Of a stretch of DNA of 64,000 nucleotides, positions 20,215-31,400 are shown in pieces. The translations under genes were made by a program, and so were the position numbers. Location of the stretch: NCBI RefSeq assembly GCF_023159225.1, contig NC_063163.1, positions 103,943,885 through 104,007,884 of the forward strand, in the 5' to 3' direction. Source of the DNA: Perognathus longimembris pacificus. Lineage: Eukaryota; Chordata; Mammalia; Rodentia; Heteromyidae. A model generated the notes under the pieces. It searched no databases and had not been told where the DNA came from. It saw nothing but the letters and a program-made list of their open reading frames with translations. The first letter of the stretch is position 1, and every line of letters starts with the position of its first letter.

Positions 20215-20480
20215 CATCACCATAATACACGCAGATGATAAATCAGCTTTACAAGAGGAAAGGTTTATTTAGTTCAGCATTGTGAAGATTTCAGTTCATG
20301 ACCAATTGGCCCCATTGCTCTGAACCTGTGACAACCCACTGTATCTTGGCATGCGTGCACCTGTACATCTGTACACCTCACACCTGGATGCTAGAGACAG
20401 AGGGGGAAGGGAAGAGGTCTGGGTTGCATGATCCTTTGAAAGGCATACCCTCCAGAAACATCCTAAGATACTAGGCACAA
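20215..20480 (-). mobile_element. MaLR-type LTR, first part
   Basis: Resembles the minus-strand MaLR opening (GGAAAGGTTTATTTAGTTCA, TGGCCCCATTGCTCTGAAC). It appears to resume at about 20812 after an L1 fragment. Confidence 0.45.
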
Positions 20481-20481
20481 C

Positions 20482-20806
20482 TTCATTTAAAAAAAGTATT
20501 GTTATTAGGTGATGTACAGAGGGATTACAATTACATATGTCAGGTAAAGAGTGCATTTGTTTTTGGACAGTGTCACCCTTTCCTCACTCTCTCCCAGTGT
20601 TTCCCTCCCATCCCCACCTACAAGTTGTAAAGTTCATTTTCAACATTGTGTCCAGTGAGTACCACTGTTGGATTTGTTTGCTCTTTGTCCCTCCATTTCT
20701 GTGCCTCCGTTTATACTCCCAAAGATAGATAAATGAACAAACAAGACAAAAGCAAAGAAAAAGAGTGAAAAATAAAAAAATGCCTCTTGTTTCCATTTCC
20801 TGGAGT
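20482..20806 (-). mobile_element. L1 3' UTR fragment inserted in MaLR LTR
   Basis: Plus-strand text GTGATGTACAGAGGGATTAC and AATTACATATGTCAGG, then CTCCCAGTGTTTCCCTCCC and CAAGTTGTAAAGTTCATTT parallels the L1 3' UTRs at 31440 and 42970. It is more diverged, so older. Confidence 0.7.
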
Positions 20807-20811
20807 TCATT

Positions 20812-20958
20812 TCATTAAATACTATTTTGTATGATCAGATGCACAGAGGTATTGTAGGCACCACTTCTTCAAGCTTCCACCAAATTCCAGTTGACCCCAG
20901 TTGGGGACCAAGTCTTTCCTTTGGGAGACATTTAAGATGCAGACACAACACATGGTCT
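20812..20958 (-). mobile_element. MaLR-type LTR, second part
   Basis: TTGGGGACCAAGTCTTTCC and TTTGGGAGACATTTAAGATG resemble the MaLR segment that reads 'ggggaccaagcc...tttgggggacactt'. Orientation fits continuation of 20215-20480. Confidence 0.45.
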
Positions 20959-21154
20959 CACAGCAGAACCAATCAGCATCCAAGCACAAATATTCCTGTC
21001 TCCTCTACATTGGTTCTCCTGTCATCATTGCTCTGTCCTGACGAGTACTCATAGTTTGTGATGGGATGTTCAGATGTTTATCTGTCGATATGCACTTCAT
21101 TTATTGCTGTTTCTGGCACCTACTCAGTACTAAGTAAATAAAAATTACATGACT

Positions 21155-21186
21155 AAGTACATGAATGAATGAATGAATGAATGAAA
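21155..21186. repeat. (GAAT)n short array
   Basis: ATGAATGAATGAATGAATGA. Confidence 0.9.
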
Positions 21187-21475
21187 AGCAGTATGTGTAG
21201 ACTAATCTATATTCTCTGAATTAATTAGGTTACCTGTTTGAATTCTGAGAGCATCATTGGTTAGAGGGGAAGAATTTATCTGAGGATCCCCACAGAAGAT
21301 GTGGATTACCCTACTGTGCTCACCATTATGTTGCAAATTTCTAAAATACTTGCTGCCACCACAATACAAAGGGGTAGAGACTCTCTATTTCCTCACTATG
21401 ATACCCGTGGCTGATGGCCACAGTCTTTGGCACACAGCAGGTGCATAACACATTTTTAAGATTTAATTAATATTT

Positions 21476-21665
21476 CAATGCCAGATGTGACACACACCTG
21501 TAATCCCAGAAGAGATGGGAAGGTGGTGAGTTTGAGGACAGCAAAAGTGGGGGTGAAACCTTGTCTCAGAAAGCAATTTAAAGAGCAGGGAGCTAGGGTA
21601 GTAGCTCAAGTGGTAGAGCACTCACAAATGCAAGATCCTGTGTTCATTACCCAGTACCTCATCCA
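21476..21665 (+). mobile_element. Old B1/tRNA-type composite SINE
   Basis: GCCAGATGTGACACACACCT, CTGTAATCCCAGAAGAG, then AGCTCAAGTGGTAGAGCACT and a diverged box B. It is more divergent than the other composites and probably an earlier subfamily. Confidence 0.65.
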
Positions 21666-23244
21666 TCAATCAGTGTTCCCCACAGGTGTGGTTTCAAAGC
21701 AGTCACACTTTGATATTTAAGCTATATTTCTGTTTCATTGATCAAATATGGAAAAGCATATCCTCTGAAAATCTTCAGGATGCATCTTAGGAACTGTGAC
21801 ACTTACATAGGTCCCAGCCTAAGCATTCTAACATCAGAACATATAGTTAGTAAATCTTGTAGACATTGTCTTCTTACCAATAACATGATGTACACAAAAA
21901 TACCAAATAAACTGTATCCAAATCCAGTGCCTGTCATTTAAAGCCACATGTCTCTAGAAATGTGTCTTATCTGAGAATCAGTTTATTCATCTATAAAAAT
22001 AGGTCATTGGAGTACCTTCTGCTTAAAGGAAGTGTGAAATTAAACCAGATATTAACCACACACTATAAGCAATTCTTTTTATAATTGTTTAAATATAAGG
22101 TATCATCTCAGAAGGAAGTTGCTTAAAACTTAGGAGGAGTATTTTACCAGAGAATGTTTCTGGCATCATTCTACATTCAGAAAAAGTCAAGAAATGTTTT
22201 TGAAATATGCTGTCTTAAGAGTATATTCCCTCCAAATCCCACTTCTACCACAATCAGCTTCCAGTTTGAGGTGGATTCTGATTGAAATTTAAAAAAAAAA
22301 AAAACTGGCAACAAGAATGTATATTGCAAAACAAAATGTGTTGCTTTTAAAGTGATTTTGGAGCCTCAGTAATTAGTCTAGCAAGTTCCAAAGATACATT
22401 CTGTAGTCATCATTTGGTATTTGTTTCCTTTGGTAATCTGCCTTAAAAAAAAATCTATGGAGAGAAACATGTGTCCTAAAGCTGCCTAGGACTGAAGGGT
22501 CCCCTAGGTCATTTGCTGATTGTGTGTTATAAGGAACTTCTAAGGTGCCCACATTCTTCCTGCCTGCCAGGCTGCTTTTGGGGGGTCACTTCTCAGCTCT
22601 CGTAGCTGCTGAAACAAGACAGATGCTGCGATACAAAATAACTCAAGAACATACCAAAGCCTGTTGCTTCCAGCACTTGGAGGAAAAAAAAAATCTGACA
22701 TTCAAATATGCAAATATTTTATGGCACCAAGAGAGAAAAAAAGAAAGAGCTAAGAAGTCACATTTGGAAGGAAACATTCTAGAGATGTAACCAAACTGGA
22801 ATTTACACTTCTGGATCATAATTAAACTGGTGCTATTACCAGAGGGGAACATAGAAACGACAAAGGAGAACATGAAAGATCTGCCACCAGGGTCTCTTGT
22901 TATTATTGATGACATCGAACATGACACCCAATCTTCAGTACCTACATGATGACAAAGCTGGTTTCCCAGCCCAGATGTGAGCCTTACCTGGTTCTCAGCC
23001 TGACCAAAAGCAACGGGTGGCAAAGGACCAGTAGCAGAGTAATCAGTATGCTTTCTTTACCCCATTTTCCATGTTTCCTCCAACTACCTGGATTAAAATC
23101 CTGCCAAACCATCACCAGCTTCCACATCAACTTTGAGTTCCTTTTTCTGGAGCTGTAAACAAATAAGCTAAGTCTTTGCAACTCTCTCAAATGGTGAAGT
23201 GAAAAGGAAAAAAAGAAAACACAAGTCCAAAGTCAGTCTCAAGG
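21666..23244. other. Unique DNA, no gene seen
   Basis: AT-rich unique DNA. The 126-residue minus-strand frame at 22643-23023 has no recognisable domain. Confidence 0.45.
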
Positions 23245-23245
23245 A

Positions 23246-23325
23246 GCTAAACATGTGATCCAAGTGGCAGAGTGCCTACCTAGTAAGCACAAGGCCCTGA
23301 ATTCAGTTCTCAGTACTATTTCACC
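23246..23325 (+). mobile_element. ID-like tRNA SINE monomer
   Basis: GGAGCTAAACATGTGATCC, AAGTGGCAGAGTGCCTACC and AAGGCCCTGAATTCAGTTC are the A-box to B-box order of an ID-like monomer. Confidence 0.7.
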
Positions 23326-23414
23326 TCAAAGACTTTAAAATTGTCTTCCAGATCTCAGAATTTATGAATGATAGCAATAGAAAACTCAAAATCTTTGCAA
23401 TCAGACAGAGCTAC

Positions 23415-23632
23415 CTGGCTTTTTTTAGGGCCTCTTGCTCTTCACTGCTTTGTCCCTCAAGACTGGGGCTCTAATACTTGAGTCATATTTCACTTGTAGC
23501 TTTTTGCTGGTTAATTAGAGTTAAGAGCATCTTGGCTTTGTCTACTTGGGTTGACTTCAAACAGAGATCCTCAGATCTCATCCTCCTCAGTAGCTAAGAT
23601 TACTAGAGTGAACCACAAAGGCCCAGCTTAGG
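23415..23632 (-). mobile_element. Old B1-like/Geo composite SINE
   Basis: AATACTTGAGTCATATTTCA, CTGGTTAATTAGAGTTAAGA and CAGTAGCTAAGATTACTAG match the composite on the minus strand with high divergence. Confidence 0.7.
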
Positions 23633-23633
23633 C

Positions 23634-23757
23634 CTGGCTTTACATTATGGCTTCATCACTTACTAGCTTTGTGAACTTGGGTAACTTAATATCTTGGAAT
23701 CCAGGGTTCTCTCATCTGTAGAATAAGGATACAGTAGCTCTAGTCTCACAAGGTTGT
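23634..23757 (+). mobile_element. MIR element
   Basis: CATCACTTACTAGCTTTGTG, AACTTGGGTAACTTAATATC and CTCTCATCTGTAGAATAAGG are the MIR core. Confidence 0.85.
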
Positions 23758-25195
23758 TTTTTTTTTCTTCTTACATTTTTATTAGCATGTATTTGTTGCA
23801 CAAGAGAGTTTCTTTGCAATATTTCCATAATGTGTACCTCAATCAAATTCATCCCCTCCATCACTCTTCCTCATCCTCCCTCTCTGCTTCTTAAAACAAT
23901 TTCAACAGATGTCATCATTTCATATATATAAAGTACTTCAACCCTATTCTTCCTCCTTCACTCTCTTCATTGGACCTCCCCTCTCCCAGATTGGTCCTAC
24001 CCACTCCCAAACAGAATTTGCTTTACTTTCTGGTCATTTTTCAATGCATATTAGCTATACAAAGGAATTTCACAGCAGTATTTCACATGTAATCATATCA
24101 TATTTTTAGTCGGATGAACTCTATAGCTGTCTCCTTCCATCACCCTACCCTTATTGCTTAACAGCTTTCAGTGAATTTTCGTATGTTATTTTCATATATA
24201 GCCACAAGATATTCTAGTATTATTTGTGCCCATTCATTCTCTTTTCCTCTCCCCCAACCTCCTCCTCCATAGTGTCATAGTTAGCATTATATTTGTATCT
24301 GTGTGCACATATTCACACATACACATGCATACCCTATAGTTCTAGATTCTACAGATGAGCAAAAACATAGTGTGTTCACCTCCAGCTTACCTCAATCAAC
24401 AAAATGATATCCAATTCCATCAATTTTTTTCTTCAAATGCTGTAATTTCCATTTTCCTTATGGCTGTGTATTATGTTATGATATGATTATGTTTTTTCCC
24501 ATTCACTAGTTGTTGCACACTTCATCTGATTCTACCATTTGGCTGTTGCAAACAGAACAGCAATAAACATGGATACTCAGATGTCTCTCTGGTATATTGA
24601 TTACATGCCTTTGAATATATACCCAAGAGTGATAAGGTAGAGTCATGAGGAAAGCCTATTCTAGTCTTAGGTTCTTTTTGCTTGTTTGTTTGTTTGTTTT
24701 TGAGATGCTAGTAGGGATGCTTGAACGCAGGGCCTAAGCACTATCCTTTGGCTTCTTAATTCAAGGCTAGTGCTCTACCACTTGAACCACATCTCTACCT
24801 TCTGGCTTCTTATGGTGGTTAATTAGAGACAAGGGTCTGGTGAACTGGACTTTCCTGCCCAGGCTGGCTTCTAACTATGGTCCTCAGAGCTCAGCTTTCT
24901 GAATAGCTAGGATTATAAGTGGGAGCCACTGGTGCAAACTATTTTTAACTTTTAGGAAATTCTTCATTCTGATATCCATAGTAGTTGCACTAGTTCACAT
25001 TTTCATCTATAGTGTATGATGGTTCATTTTCCCCTTCATCCTAGCCAACTTTTTTTGTTGCATGTTTTCTTCATGATTTCCATTTTGAATGGAGTGAGAT
25101 GGAATCTTAATACAGTTTTGACCTCATAAAATTTCTGTAAAGTTCAAGTGCAATTATGTCAATATAACATTTGACATAATATGAATTCTGGCTTT
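23758..25195 (-). mobile_element. Old L1 3' part, interrupted by a SINE
   Basis: Minus-strand L1: 3' UTR text (TACATTTTTATTAGCATG), then the ORF2 C-terminal region (CATTCACTAGTTGTTGCAC, GCTGTTGCAAACAGAACAGC, ATACCCAAGAGTGATAAGG) and, past the SINE, TTTGAATGGAGTGAGATGGA. All frames are broken. It is more diverged than the copies at 31.4 and 42.9 kb. Confidence 0.8.
24703..24943 (-). mobile_element. B1-like/Geo composite SINE in L1
   Basis: GGGATGCTTGAACGCAGGGC, CTCTACCACTTGAACCACAT, GGTTAATTAGAGACAAGGG and GCCCAGGCTGGCTTCTAAC in minus-strand order. Confidence 0.88.
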
Positions 25196-25334
25196 ATTTC
25201 TTCTTTCTTGCCATTTCTTTTCCTTCAATATGAAAGCTACAGGATACAATTAGGTGAATCATGATGAGAAACAAAGTCAGTGACTGAGTTACCACAAACA
25301 TTAGCCTCCCTGGTGCTATGTTCTAGCTAGTGAA

Positions 25335-25530
25335 GGGCTGGGAATGTGGCTTAGTAGTAGAGTGCTTGCCTACCATGCCTGAAGCCCTCGGTTTGATTAC
25401 TCAGTACCACATAAAGAGAAAAAGCCAGAAGTGGTGCTGCAGCTCAAGAGTTAGAGTGCTAGCCTTAAGCAAAAAGAAGCTCAGGGACAGCGCCCAGGTC
25501 CTGAGTTCAAGCCCTAGGACTGGAAATAAA
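25335..25530 (+). mobile_element. IDL-Geo-type SINE
   Basis: GGGCTGGGAATGTGGCTTAG, box B GGTTTGATTACTC, right monomer from AGAAGTGGTGCTGCAGCTC to CCTAGGACTGG. No clear duplication seen. Confidence 0.92.
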
Positions 25531-25778
25531 GTTTGACTGTTGTACATGACACTGGTCATTGAATTGAAAGGCAATCTGTGGAAACATTTTACTAATAATG
25601 GCCAACCTCTGATGCTAAATTGACTTCAGAATATGCCCTGCAATTATCCAGTGGCATGTATTTACTGAATAGCAGTTACATTGTAATACAAATCTAGCAA
25701 TAAAGGGTGAACTTTACTATCTAACTCCTCCCATCCACATGCAGAAATGAGTTTTATTTTCAATTAATCGGTAATATT

Positions 25779-25833
<55 letters not shown>

Positions 25834-26080
25834 GTCATCGACACTGAAATCTGTCCATGTCCTTAATTAAATCAGCTGATTCTGTTGGCATTGGTTTTAT
25901 ATTTCTTAGATGAGTTCTTCTATTTACCAGGTACTTTGCTAAGCACTCGGTAAACAAAAAGAATACTGATTTGCTTTGACAGGAGGAAAGAACTCTGCTT
26001 TACCAAAGGGCTTGGCTACATTAAAAATATTGCAAAAGTCAAGATGAAAGAGGCCTACTTGCTAGTAAAACTAGAAAGCA
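25531..26080. other. Unique DNA with (CA)n at 25783-25830
   Basis: A 24-unit CA array and otherwise unique AT-rich DNA. No gene. Confidence 0.6.
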
Positions 26081-26084
26081 CATT

Positions 26085-26560
26085 ATATTAGTTACCTATC
26101 ACTGTTTGACAAATTACTCCCAGAACTTAGTGGCTTAAAATAATATATACTTATTATTTCACAGTGTTTAGAATGCAGGAGGAATTCTAAAGAAGCTTAG
26201 CTGCATGGTTCCAGTTCAGGAAAACTTGTGAGACTACAGGATTTCAGCCTGGGCTACAGTGGTCTGAAATTTGAAGAAACCATTTCCAAGATGGCTACTC
26301 AATGCCTGGAAGGTTAGTGCTAGATGATGGCAAGACACCTTGGATCCTCCCCGAGTGAGCCTCTCTTACAGTGTGCACAAGTGTCCCCGGGATTTGGCAG
26401 TGGGTTTAACCCTGGAATCCAAGAAAGATAGCCAAGTTCAAGCCACAGAGCATTTTTATGATCTTGTCTTGGAAGCCACACCCTGTCATTTCTGCAGTTT
26501 CCTATTGGATACACCGGTCACGTCCATCCGTGTGGAAGAACACTAAGGATATGGGACGTT
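26085..26560. mobile_element. Ancient interspersed repeat, family not named
   Basis: GACAAATTACTCCCAGAACT, TAGTGGCTTAAAATAATATA and GATTTCAGCCTGGGCTACAG follow a common ancient mammalian repeat text; I cannot name it safely. The two ~65-residue frames inside are not genes. Confidence 0.5.
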
Positions 26561-26639
26561 GTTAGAGTTAGGTGCTGCACACGATGCTAGACAGAAAAGA
26601 GATTTCTTTCCTTTTTTTTTTTTTCTTTTTTTCTTTTTT

Positions 26640-26800
26640 GAGATTTCTTTTTCTTGTAGAATTGGGGCTTAAACTAGAGGTCATGTACTTGTTTGGCTTG
26701 CTTGCTCAGCTAGTATGCTACCACTTGAGCTATACCTCTAGCCGAGCTTCTTGCTTGATATTTTGGAAATGAAACTTCAGGCTGGTTCTGAACCATAATC
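26640..26800 (-). mobile_element. Diverged composite SINE fragment
   Basis: GCTACCACTTGAGCTATACC and CAGGCTGGTTCTGAACCAT show the right-monomer and head order on the minus strand, after a poly(T) run. Confidence 0.65.
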
Positions 26801-27013
26801 CTCTTTGGGTCAAAGAGAACCCTTTTCCTCTGGCATTGAATCCAATGTGGATTCTTGTCCTCCTTCCCTTGGTATATACTTTAGGCTATAAAAGTTTTCT
26901 GATCTCCTCTGATCCTCGAATAATCCCAAGAAAGAGTCATCTATAAAGACCTTGAATTAAGAGTTTACACCTGTGAGCAGCCTCTGGATGGCCATGATAT
27001 TTTACATGTTAAG

Positions 27014-27237
27014 TCAGGCACTGGGCTCATATCTATAATTCTAGCTACTCATGAGGCTAAGATCTGAGAATCACAGTTCAGAGCCAGCCCAGACAGGAAA
27101 GTCTATGAGGCTCTTATCTCACATTAACCAGAAAAAAAAAAACCAGAAATGGAGCTGTGGCTCAAGTGGTAGAGTACCAGGCCTTGAGCAAAAAAAGCTG
27201 AGGGAAAGCACCTGAGTTCAAGTCCAGAACAAGCACT
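27014..27237 (+). mobile_element. B1-like/Geo composite SINE
   Basis: TAATTCTAGCTACTCATGAG, CACAGTTCAGAGCCAGCCC, AATGGAGCTGTGGCTCAAGT and CACCTGAGTTCAAGTCC. Confidence 0.9.
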
Positions 27238-27311
27238 TCTTTTTCTTTTTTTTTTTTCATTTTAGTAAGCTGGGCAATTAGGTATTGCAATTTAAAAACA
27301 AGAACAGAGAA

Positions 27312-27539
27312 CCAGGCACCGGTGGCTCATACTTGTAATCCTAGCTATTCAGGAGGCTGAGATCTGAGGATTGCAATTCAAAGCCAGCCTGGGCAGAAAG
27401 TCTGTGAGACTCTTACTTCCAATTAACTACCAAATGCTGGAAGGGAAGCTGTGGCTTAAGTGGTAGAGCACTAACCTTGAGCACAAAAGCTCAGGGATAG
27501 CAAACTAGACCCAGAATTCAAGCCCCAGTACTGGCAAGA
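27312..27539 (+). mobile_element. B1-like/Geo composite SINE with G-rich tail
   Basis: Well-preserved head (CACCGGTGGCTCATACTTG, CTAGCTATTCAGGAGGCTG), linker CTTCCAATTAACTACC and right monomer ending CAAGCCCCAGTACTGGC. Its tail expands into the GGGGGA array. Confidence 0.93.
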
Positions 27540-27690
27540 AGAGGAGGGAGGAGGAAAAAGAGGGGGAGGGGGAGGGGGAGGGGGAGAGGGAGGGGAGGGG
27601 GAGGGGGAGGGGGAGGGGGAGGGGGGAGGGGGAGGGGAGGGGGAGGGGAGGGGGAGGGGAGGGGGAGGGGGGGAGGGGGAAGAAAAGGAA
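27540..27690 (+). repeat. (GGGGGA)n array, G-quadruplex candidate
   Basis: About 20 G4-5 runs separated by single A residues on the plus strand, derived from the A-rich tail of the SINE just upstream. Pattern G4-5 A repeated fits intramolecular quadruplex formation with one-base loops. The Pro/Ser/Leu frames on the minus strand are artefacts. Confidence 0.95.
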
Positions 27691-28851
27691 GGAACAACAA
27701 CAATGATAGAGGATGAGCCTAATTTATGCACCTAAGTATTATCCTATCAGGTACCATCCCAAGCCTCTCTGTTTCCCACTCCCAAGGCTCTATCTCCTTG
27801 CCTGGAACACATTCTTGATGGAGTGCTTCTGCTGCCCGCTGTTGCAGGTACCAAGTGATACCTGTGGCCTCTGCCTTTGTAATGTGACTCCACTCAACCA
27901 TAAGATAAGGAGATGATATCCTGGCTGTAACAGAACCCATTCCTATGACTTCTCTCTTTTCCTTTCCAGCCTCTAGGTTCCTCAACTAAAGGAAGGCAAT
28001 TATGCCAGAGGAAAGCTACCTATTGCCGACCTCAGAGCTGGTATGCTCCCCTGGGCCCTTAGCTGTGTGGAAGTAAGTTTGATCTTAGACTGGCCAGTTG
28101 TGCTACTGTCCTTTATCCTGGTGAAAAAAATCAGAGCTGACCCACTCAGAACCACCTGGCTGCCGTCCCTAAAGAGAGAACACAGGGCAAAAATATGCTA
28201 GCCATGAGATGGGCAGCTGGGGCCTTGCTGGTCATGAAAATGCAGAGATCTCACCTTATGACCTAGAAGAGAGTTCCTCCCACCTATTACTCTCTTCAGA
28301 ACCCAAGGTATGTATGGGTCAGACTCATCAAGGCTGAAGCAAATCTAACCAAGCACGTGCATCATTCATGCAGCAGAGCTGCCAAAGGTGAGCGAAATAT
28401 AGATGCCGAGGGCAGGGTGGAAGCATCTCCTACGGCCCTCAACTTAGCAGGAAAGGCAATTAGTTCCTTGCATATTAGCCCAAGCTGCTGCTCATCTCCT
28501 TCACACTCAGAAAACCTGTGGTAAGACCTCTTGGGAGATCTCAGTGCCTGCTTTATCCCCTTCTACAGGAGCTTGGACACTGAGAATTATGCACTCTCAG
28601 TCAGCATACTCTTCCTGAGAGCTAGAAGACCTGTCAAGATCCATCTAGCTGTTTGGCATAAATTCTGTCACATCTGGGCTGACATCTTATTTTGTGGAGA
28701 ATCTTTTTGTCCCTGATATGCATTCTTTGCTTCTTTTAGCACAATGTCCCCAAAGAGAGAAATCTATGTAGTTTCCCCTTCAGTGAGAGAAGCAGGAGAT
28801 TTGAGTCCCTAGTCTCTTCCTTTAGTCAGGATCTTTGCTTAACGGAAGAAT

Positions 28852-28852
<1 letters not shown>
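27691..28852. other. Unique DNA, no gene seen; candidate conserved block 28330-28510
   Basis: Repeat-free. Within it 28330-28510 carries AACCAAGCACGTGCATCATT, GGCAATTAGTTCCTTGCATA and TTAGCCCAAGCTGCTGCTC, an E-box/homeodomain-like mixture. Inference only. Confidence 0.4.
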
Positions 28853-28899
<47 letters not shown>

Positions 28900-29280
28900 C
28901 TATACAAAGAATACATAGAAATATATTATAGAGGTATATAGAATATATAGAAATAATATATGTTATTTGAGATATGTATTGTAATCTCTAAGATACATAT
29001 CTTAGAGAATATGTTTATTTATATAGAAATATATTTACCTATACAGGTTTATCTATATTTATTTATAAGTTTATTTATATAGATATAGGTAGACATAAAT
29101 GCATTCTATATAGACATAGAAAGGCATAAATATATCCTTTAAGATATCTATCTATATACTGATAAACCTGTCTATATAGATTTAGATAAACCTATCTATA
29201 TAGATACAGACACATATCTGTATAGATATAGACAGAGAAAATTCTTTAAGATATATATGTGTATCTGTGTACGTGAGAGA
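28853..29280. repeat. (GT)n followed by TATA/GATA-rich tract
   Basis: GT repeat at 28853-28896, then about 370 bases of ATATAGAT/TATCTATA units that include imperfect inverted copies (for example TATAGATAAACC and GATAAACCTGTCTATATAG). Confidence 0.93.
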
Positions 29281-30318
29281 GGGGAGATGGAGAGTTTAGG
29301 AAATGGTGACAACTAGATATCCCAAAGAAAAATAGACAAGAAAACTTGAATAGACAATTTACAGGAGACATAACCCTGCAGCTATGTTCCCCCAAGTTCC
29401 TGGAGAAGCACATTCCCTAAAGGCCCAACAATAGGCCTAGGCCTGACACAAACACAGTCCTTCATTTGCAAAGTCTGCTGTGATTAGTACAGATACCCTC
29501 TCCATCCCCTTTCTGAATTACTTTTTCAGCCCGCCAGGAGACACCTTTCTGTGTTGCCTTACTGGTGAACATCAGACTCAGTAAAGGGCTACTCTCAAGT
29601 GTTCTTTTCTTACCTCCTTTTGATCTTTATCATTAGCAGAGAAAACTGAGCTGGTAACAGGAAGAGAAGATGGCAGAAAGCCACAGCAGTGATAGCAGCA
29701 GTAGTGAAGAGAAGCAGCAGAAGGATTCCCAAGGCTTCAAGGACAGAATCAACTAGGACAGTGATGGCAGGTACAAGACACCGTGGAAGCAGAGAGAAGT
29801 TAGAGAGACTAAAGAAAGAAGGCTACAAATTGCTAGAGAAGAGAAATTGTAGGTCTTGGTCACTGGCAAGGTTTCAGGAAGATACCAAGCCTTAGGGGCA
29901 AAGTGAATCAAGTCGAAACAGAAGAAAACACGTATTTTATATGCTTGATAAATTGCTCAAAAGCTTATCAGTCGCCCTCTGCTCTCTTGAGTCACCTCAT
30001 GGCCTCTAGCTTAATCCATCTCCCAGGAAATCACAACTGGCAGCAGGACTCTTCAATCTGAAGGTCAAGCAGAGCAGTACTTCTGTCTTCTAAAAGGAGC
30101 AGACTGAAAATCCTTTGATAGGGGAAGAACAGATTCCTGAGGGAACAGCCAGGAAGAGATTGGCCAAATTACATCAGGATGACAAGCACACCTACCTTGC
30201 TCTATGTATAATGTAAATGCTTACTGCTGTGACTTACTTTTCTCCACTTTGTTCTTTCTGTCCTGTGGATGGTTGTCTAGATGGTGCTGCTTCGACCTGA
30301 TTCTTCAAAATTTGGTCT
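29281..30318. other. Unique DNA; one short acidic open frame
   Basis: No supported exon. A 28-codon frame with an ATG sits at 29670-29756 (see findings). The rest shows nothing recognisable. Confidence 0.45.
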
Positions 30319-30321
30319 CCA

Positions 30322-30524
30322 GTGGATGTCAGTGGCTCACCCTGTAAACTTAGCTATTCAGGTGGCTGAGGGCTGAGGACTGCTATTTGAAGCCAGCCCA
30401 GTCAGGAAGGTCCATGAAACTTATCTCCAAAATAAAAAGCTAGATTACTCAAGTGGTAGAATGTCACCTTTGAGTGGAAAAACTAAAGGCTAGTATCTAG
30501 GCCCTGAGTTCAAGCTCCAGTATC

Positions 30525-30526
<2 letters not shown>
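30322..30526 (+). mobile_element. B1-like/Geo composite SINE with (CA)n tail
   Basis: TCAGTGGCTCACCCTGTAAA, TTAGCTATTCAGGTGGCTG, linker TATCTCCAAAATAAAAAGC and right monomer ending GAGTTCAAGCTCCAGTATC. Tail is (CA)n at 30527-30577. Confidence 0.88.

Positions 30527-30577
<51 letters not shown>
30527..30577. repeat. (CA)n microsatellite at SINE tail
   Basis: About 25 CA units. Confidence 0.97.
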
Positions 30578-30579
<2 letters not shown>

Positions 30580-30609
30580 CTGGTCTCTACTTTTTTTAAT
30601 TAAAAAAAC

Positions 30610-30795
30610 ATGTATAGTGATGTAAACTAGGCATATAAAGAAATTTATTCTTGCATGTTCTTACTCATATGTAGAAATTAAAGTTATTGATGTCAAATGA
30701 TGAAAGGAATAGCATGATGCATTGTACTCATAAATTGACACATTGAATTGAAACTCCCTTTTACAACTAAAAAACAATAATCATAAAAATGTTGG
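30610..30795 (+). mobile_element. Old L1 3' UTR fragment
   Basis: TTCTTGCATGTTCTTACTCA, ATGTAGAAATTAAAGTTATT and CATGATGCATTGTACTCATA look like older L1 3' UTR sequence, ending in AAAAACAATAATCA. Confidence 0.5.
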
Positions 30796-30989
30796 TGTTG
30801 TCCAATTCACTAGTGGTTAGGGAAGTTTGGGAAGGGTACAGGACTGAGAGATTAGTGATTGAATACAAAACAGAGAAATTCGTGATTGAATACAAAAATA
30901 ATTTCAGAGAAAGTTCTAGAGCTCTATAGCACAGTGAAAGGCTAAAGTTACCCAGGATTTATTCTCTCACTCACTCCCCTCCCTCTCTC

Positions 30990-31050
30990 TCAACTCAGGG
31001 TCTCACCATAGCTAAAAAGACTCTCTGCCACTGAGCCATGCCTCCAGCAA
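30990..31050 (-). mobile_element. ID-like SINE fragment
   Basis: AACTCAGGGTCTCACCATAG and CTCTGCCACTGAGCCATGCC are minus-strand ID-like text. Confidence 0.5.
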
Positions 31051-31092
31051 CAATGATTTATTTTCAACTTCAAAATAGAAGAAAAGATCTTC

Positions 31093-31274
31093 AGGGCTGG
31101 GAATATGGTCTAGTGGTAGAGTGCTTGAAGCCTTGGGTTCAATTCCTCAGCACCACATATATAGAAAAAGCCAGAAGAGGTACTGTGGCTCAAGTGGTAG
31201 AGTGCTAGCCTTGAGAAAAACTAAGCCACCGATAGTGCTCAGGCCCTGAGTTCAAGCCCCAGGAATGGCAAAAA
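31093..31274 (+). mobile_element. IDL-Geo-type SINE, exact ends
   Basis: AGGGCTGGGAATATGGTCTA with a deletion after GCTTG (about 14 bases of the left monomer missing), box B GGTTCAATTCC, complete right monomer. Duplication AAGAAAAGATCTTC at 31079-31092 and 31275-31288. Confidence 0.95.
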
Positions 31275-31400
31275 AAGAAAAGATCTTCCGTGTTTCCAAC
31301 ATGAAGAAATGATAATATTTCAGAGGATGAATATGCTAATTTCCCTAACTGGATCATTACTAATGATGAAAACTGCTCACTATATCCCATAAAGATGTAG

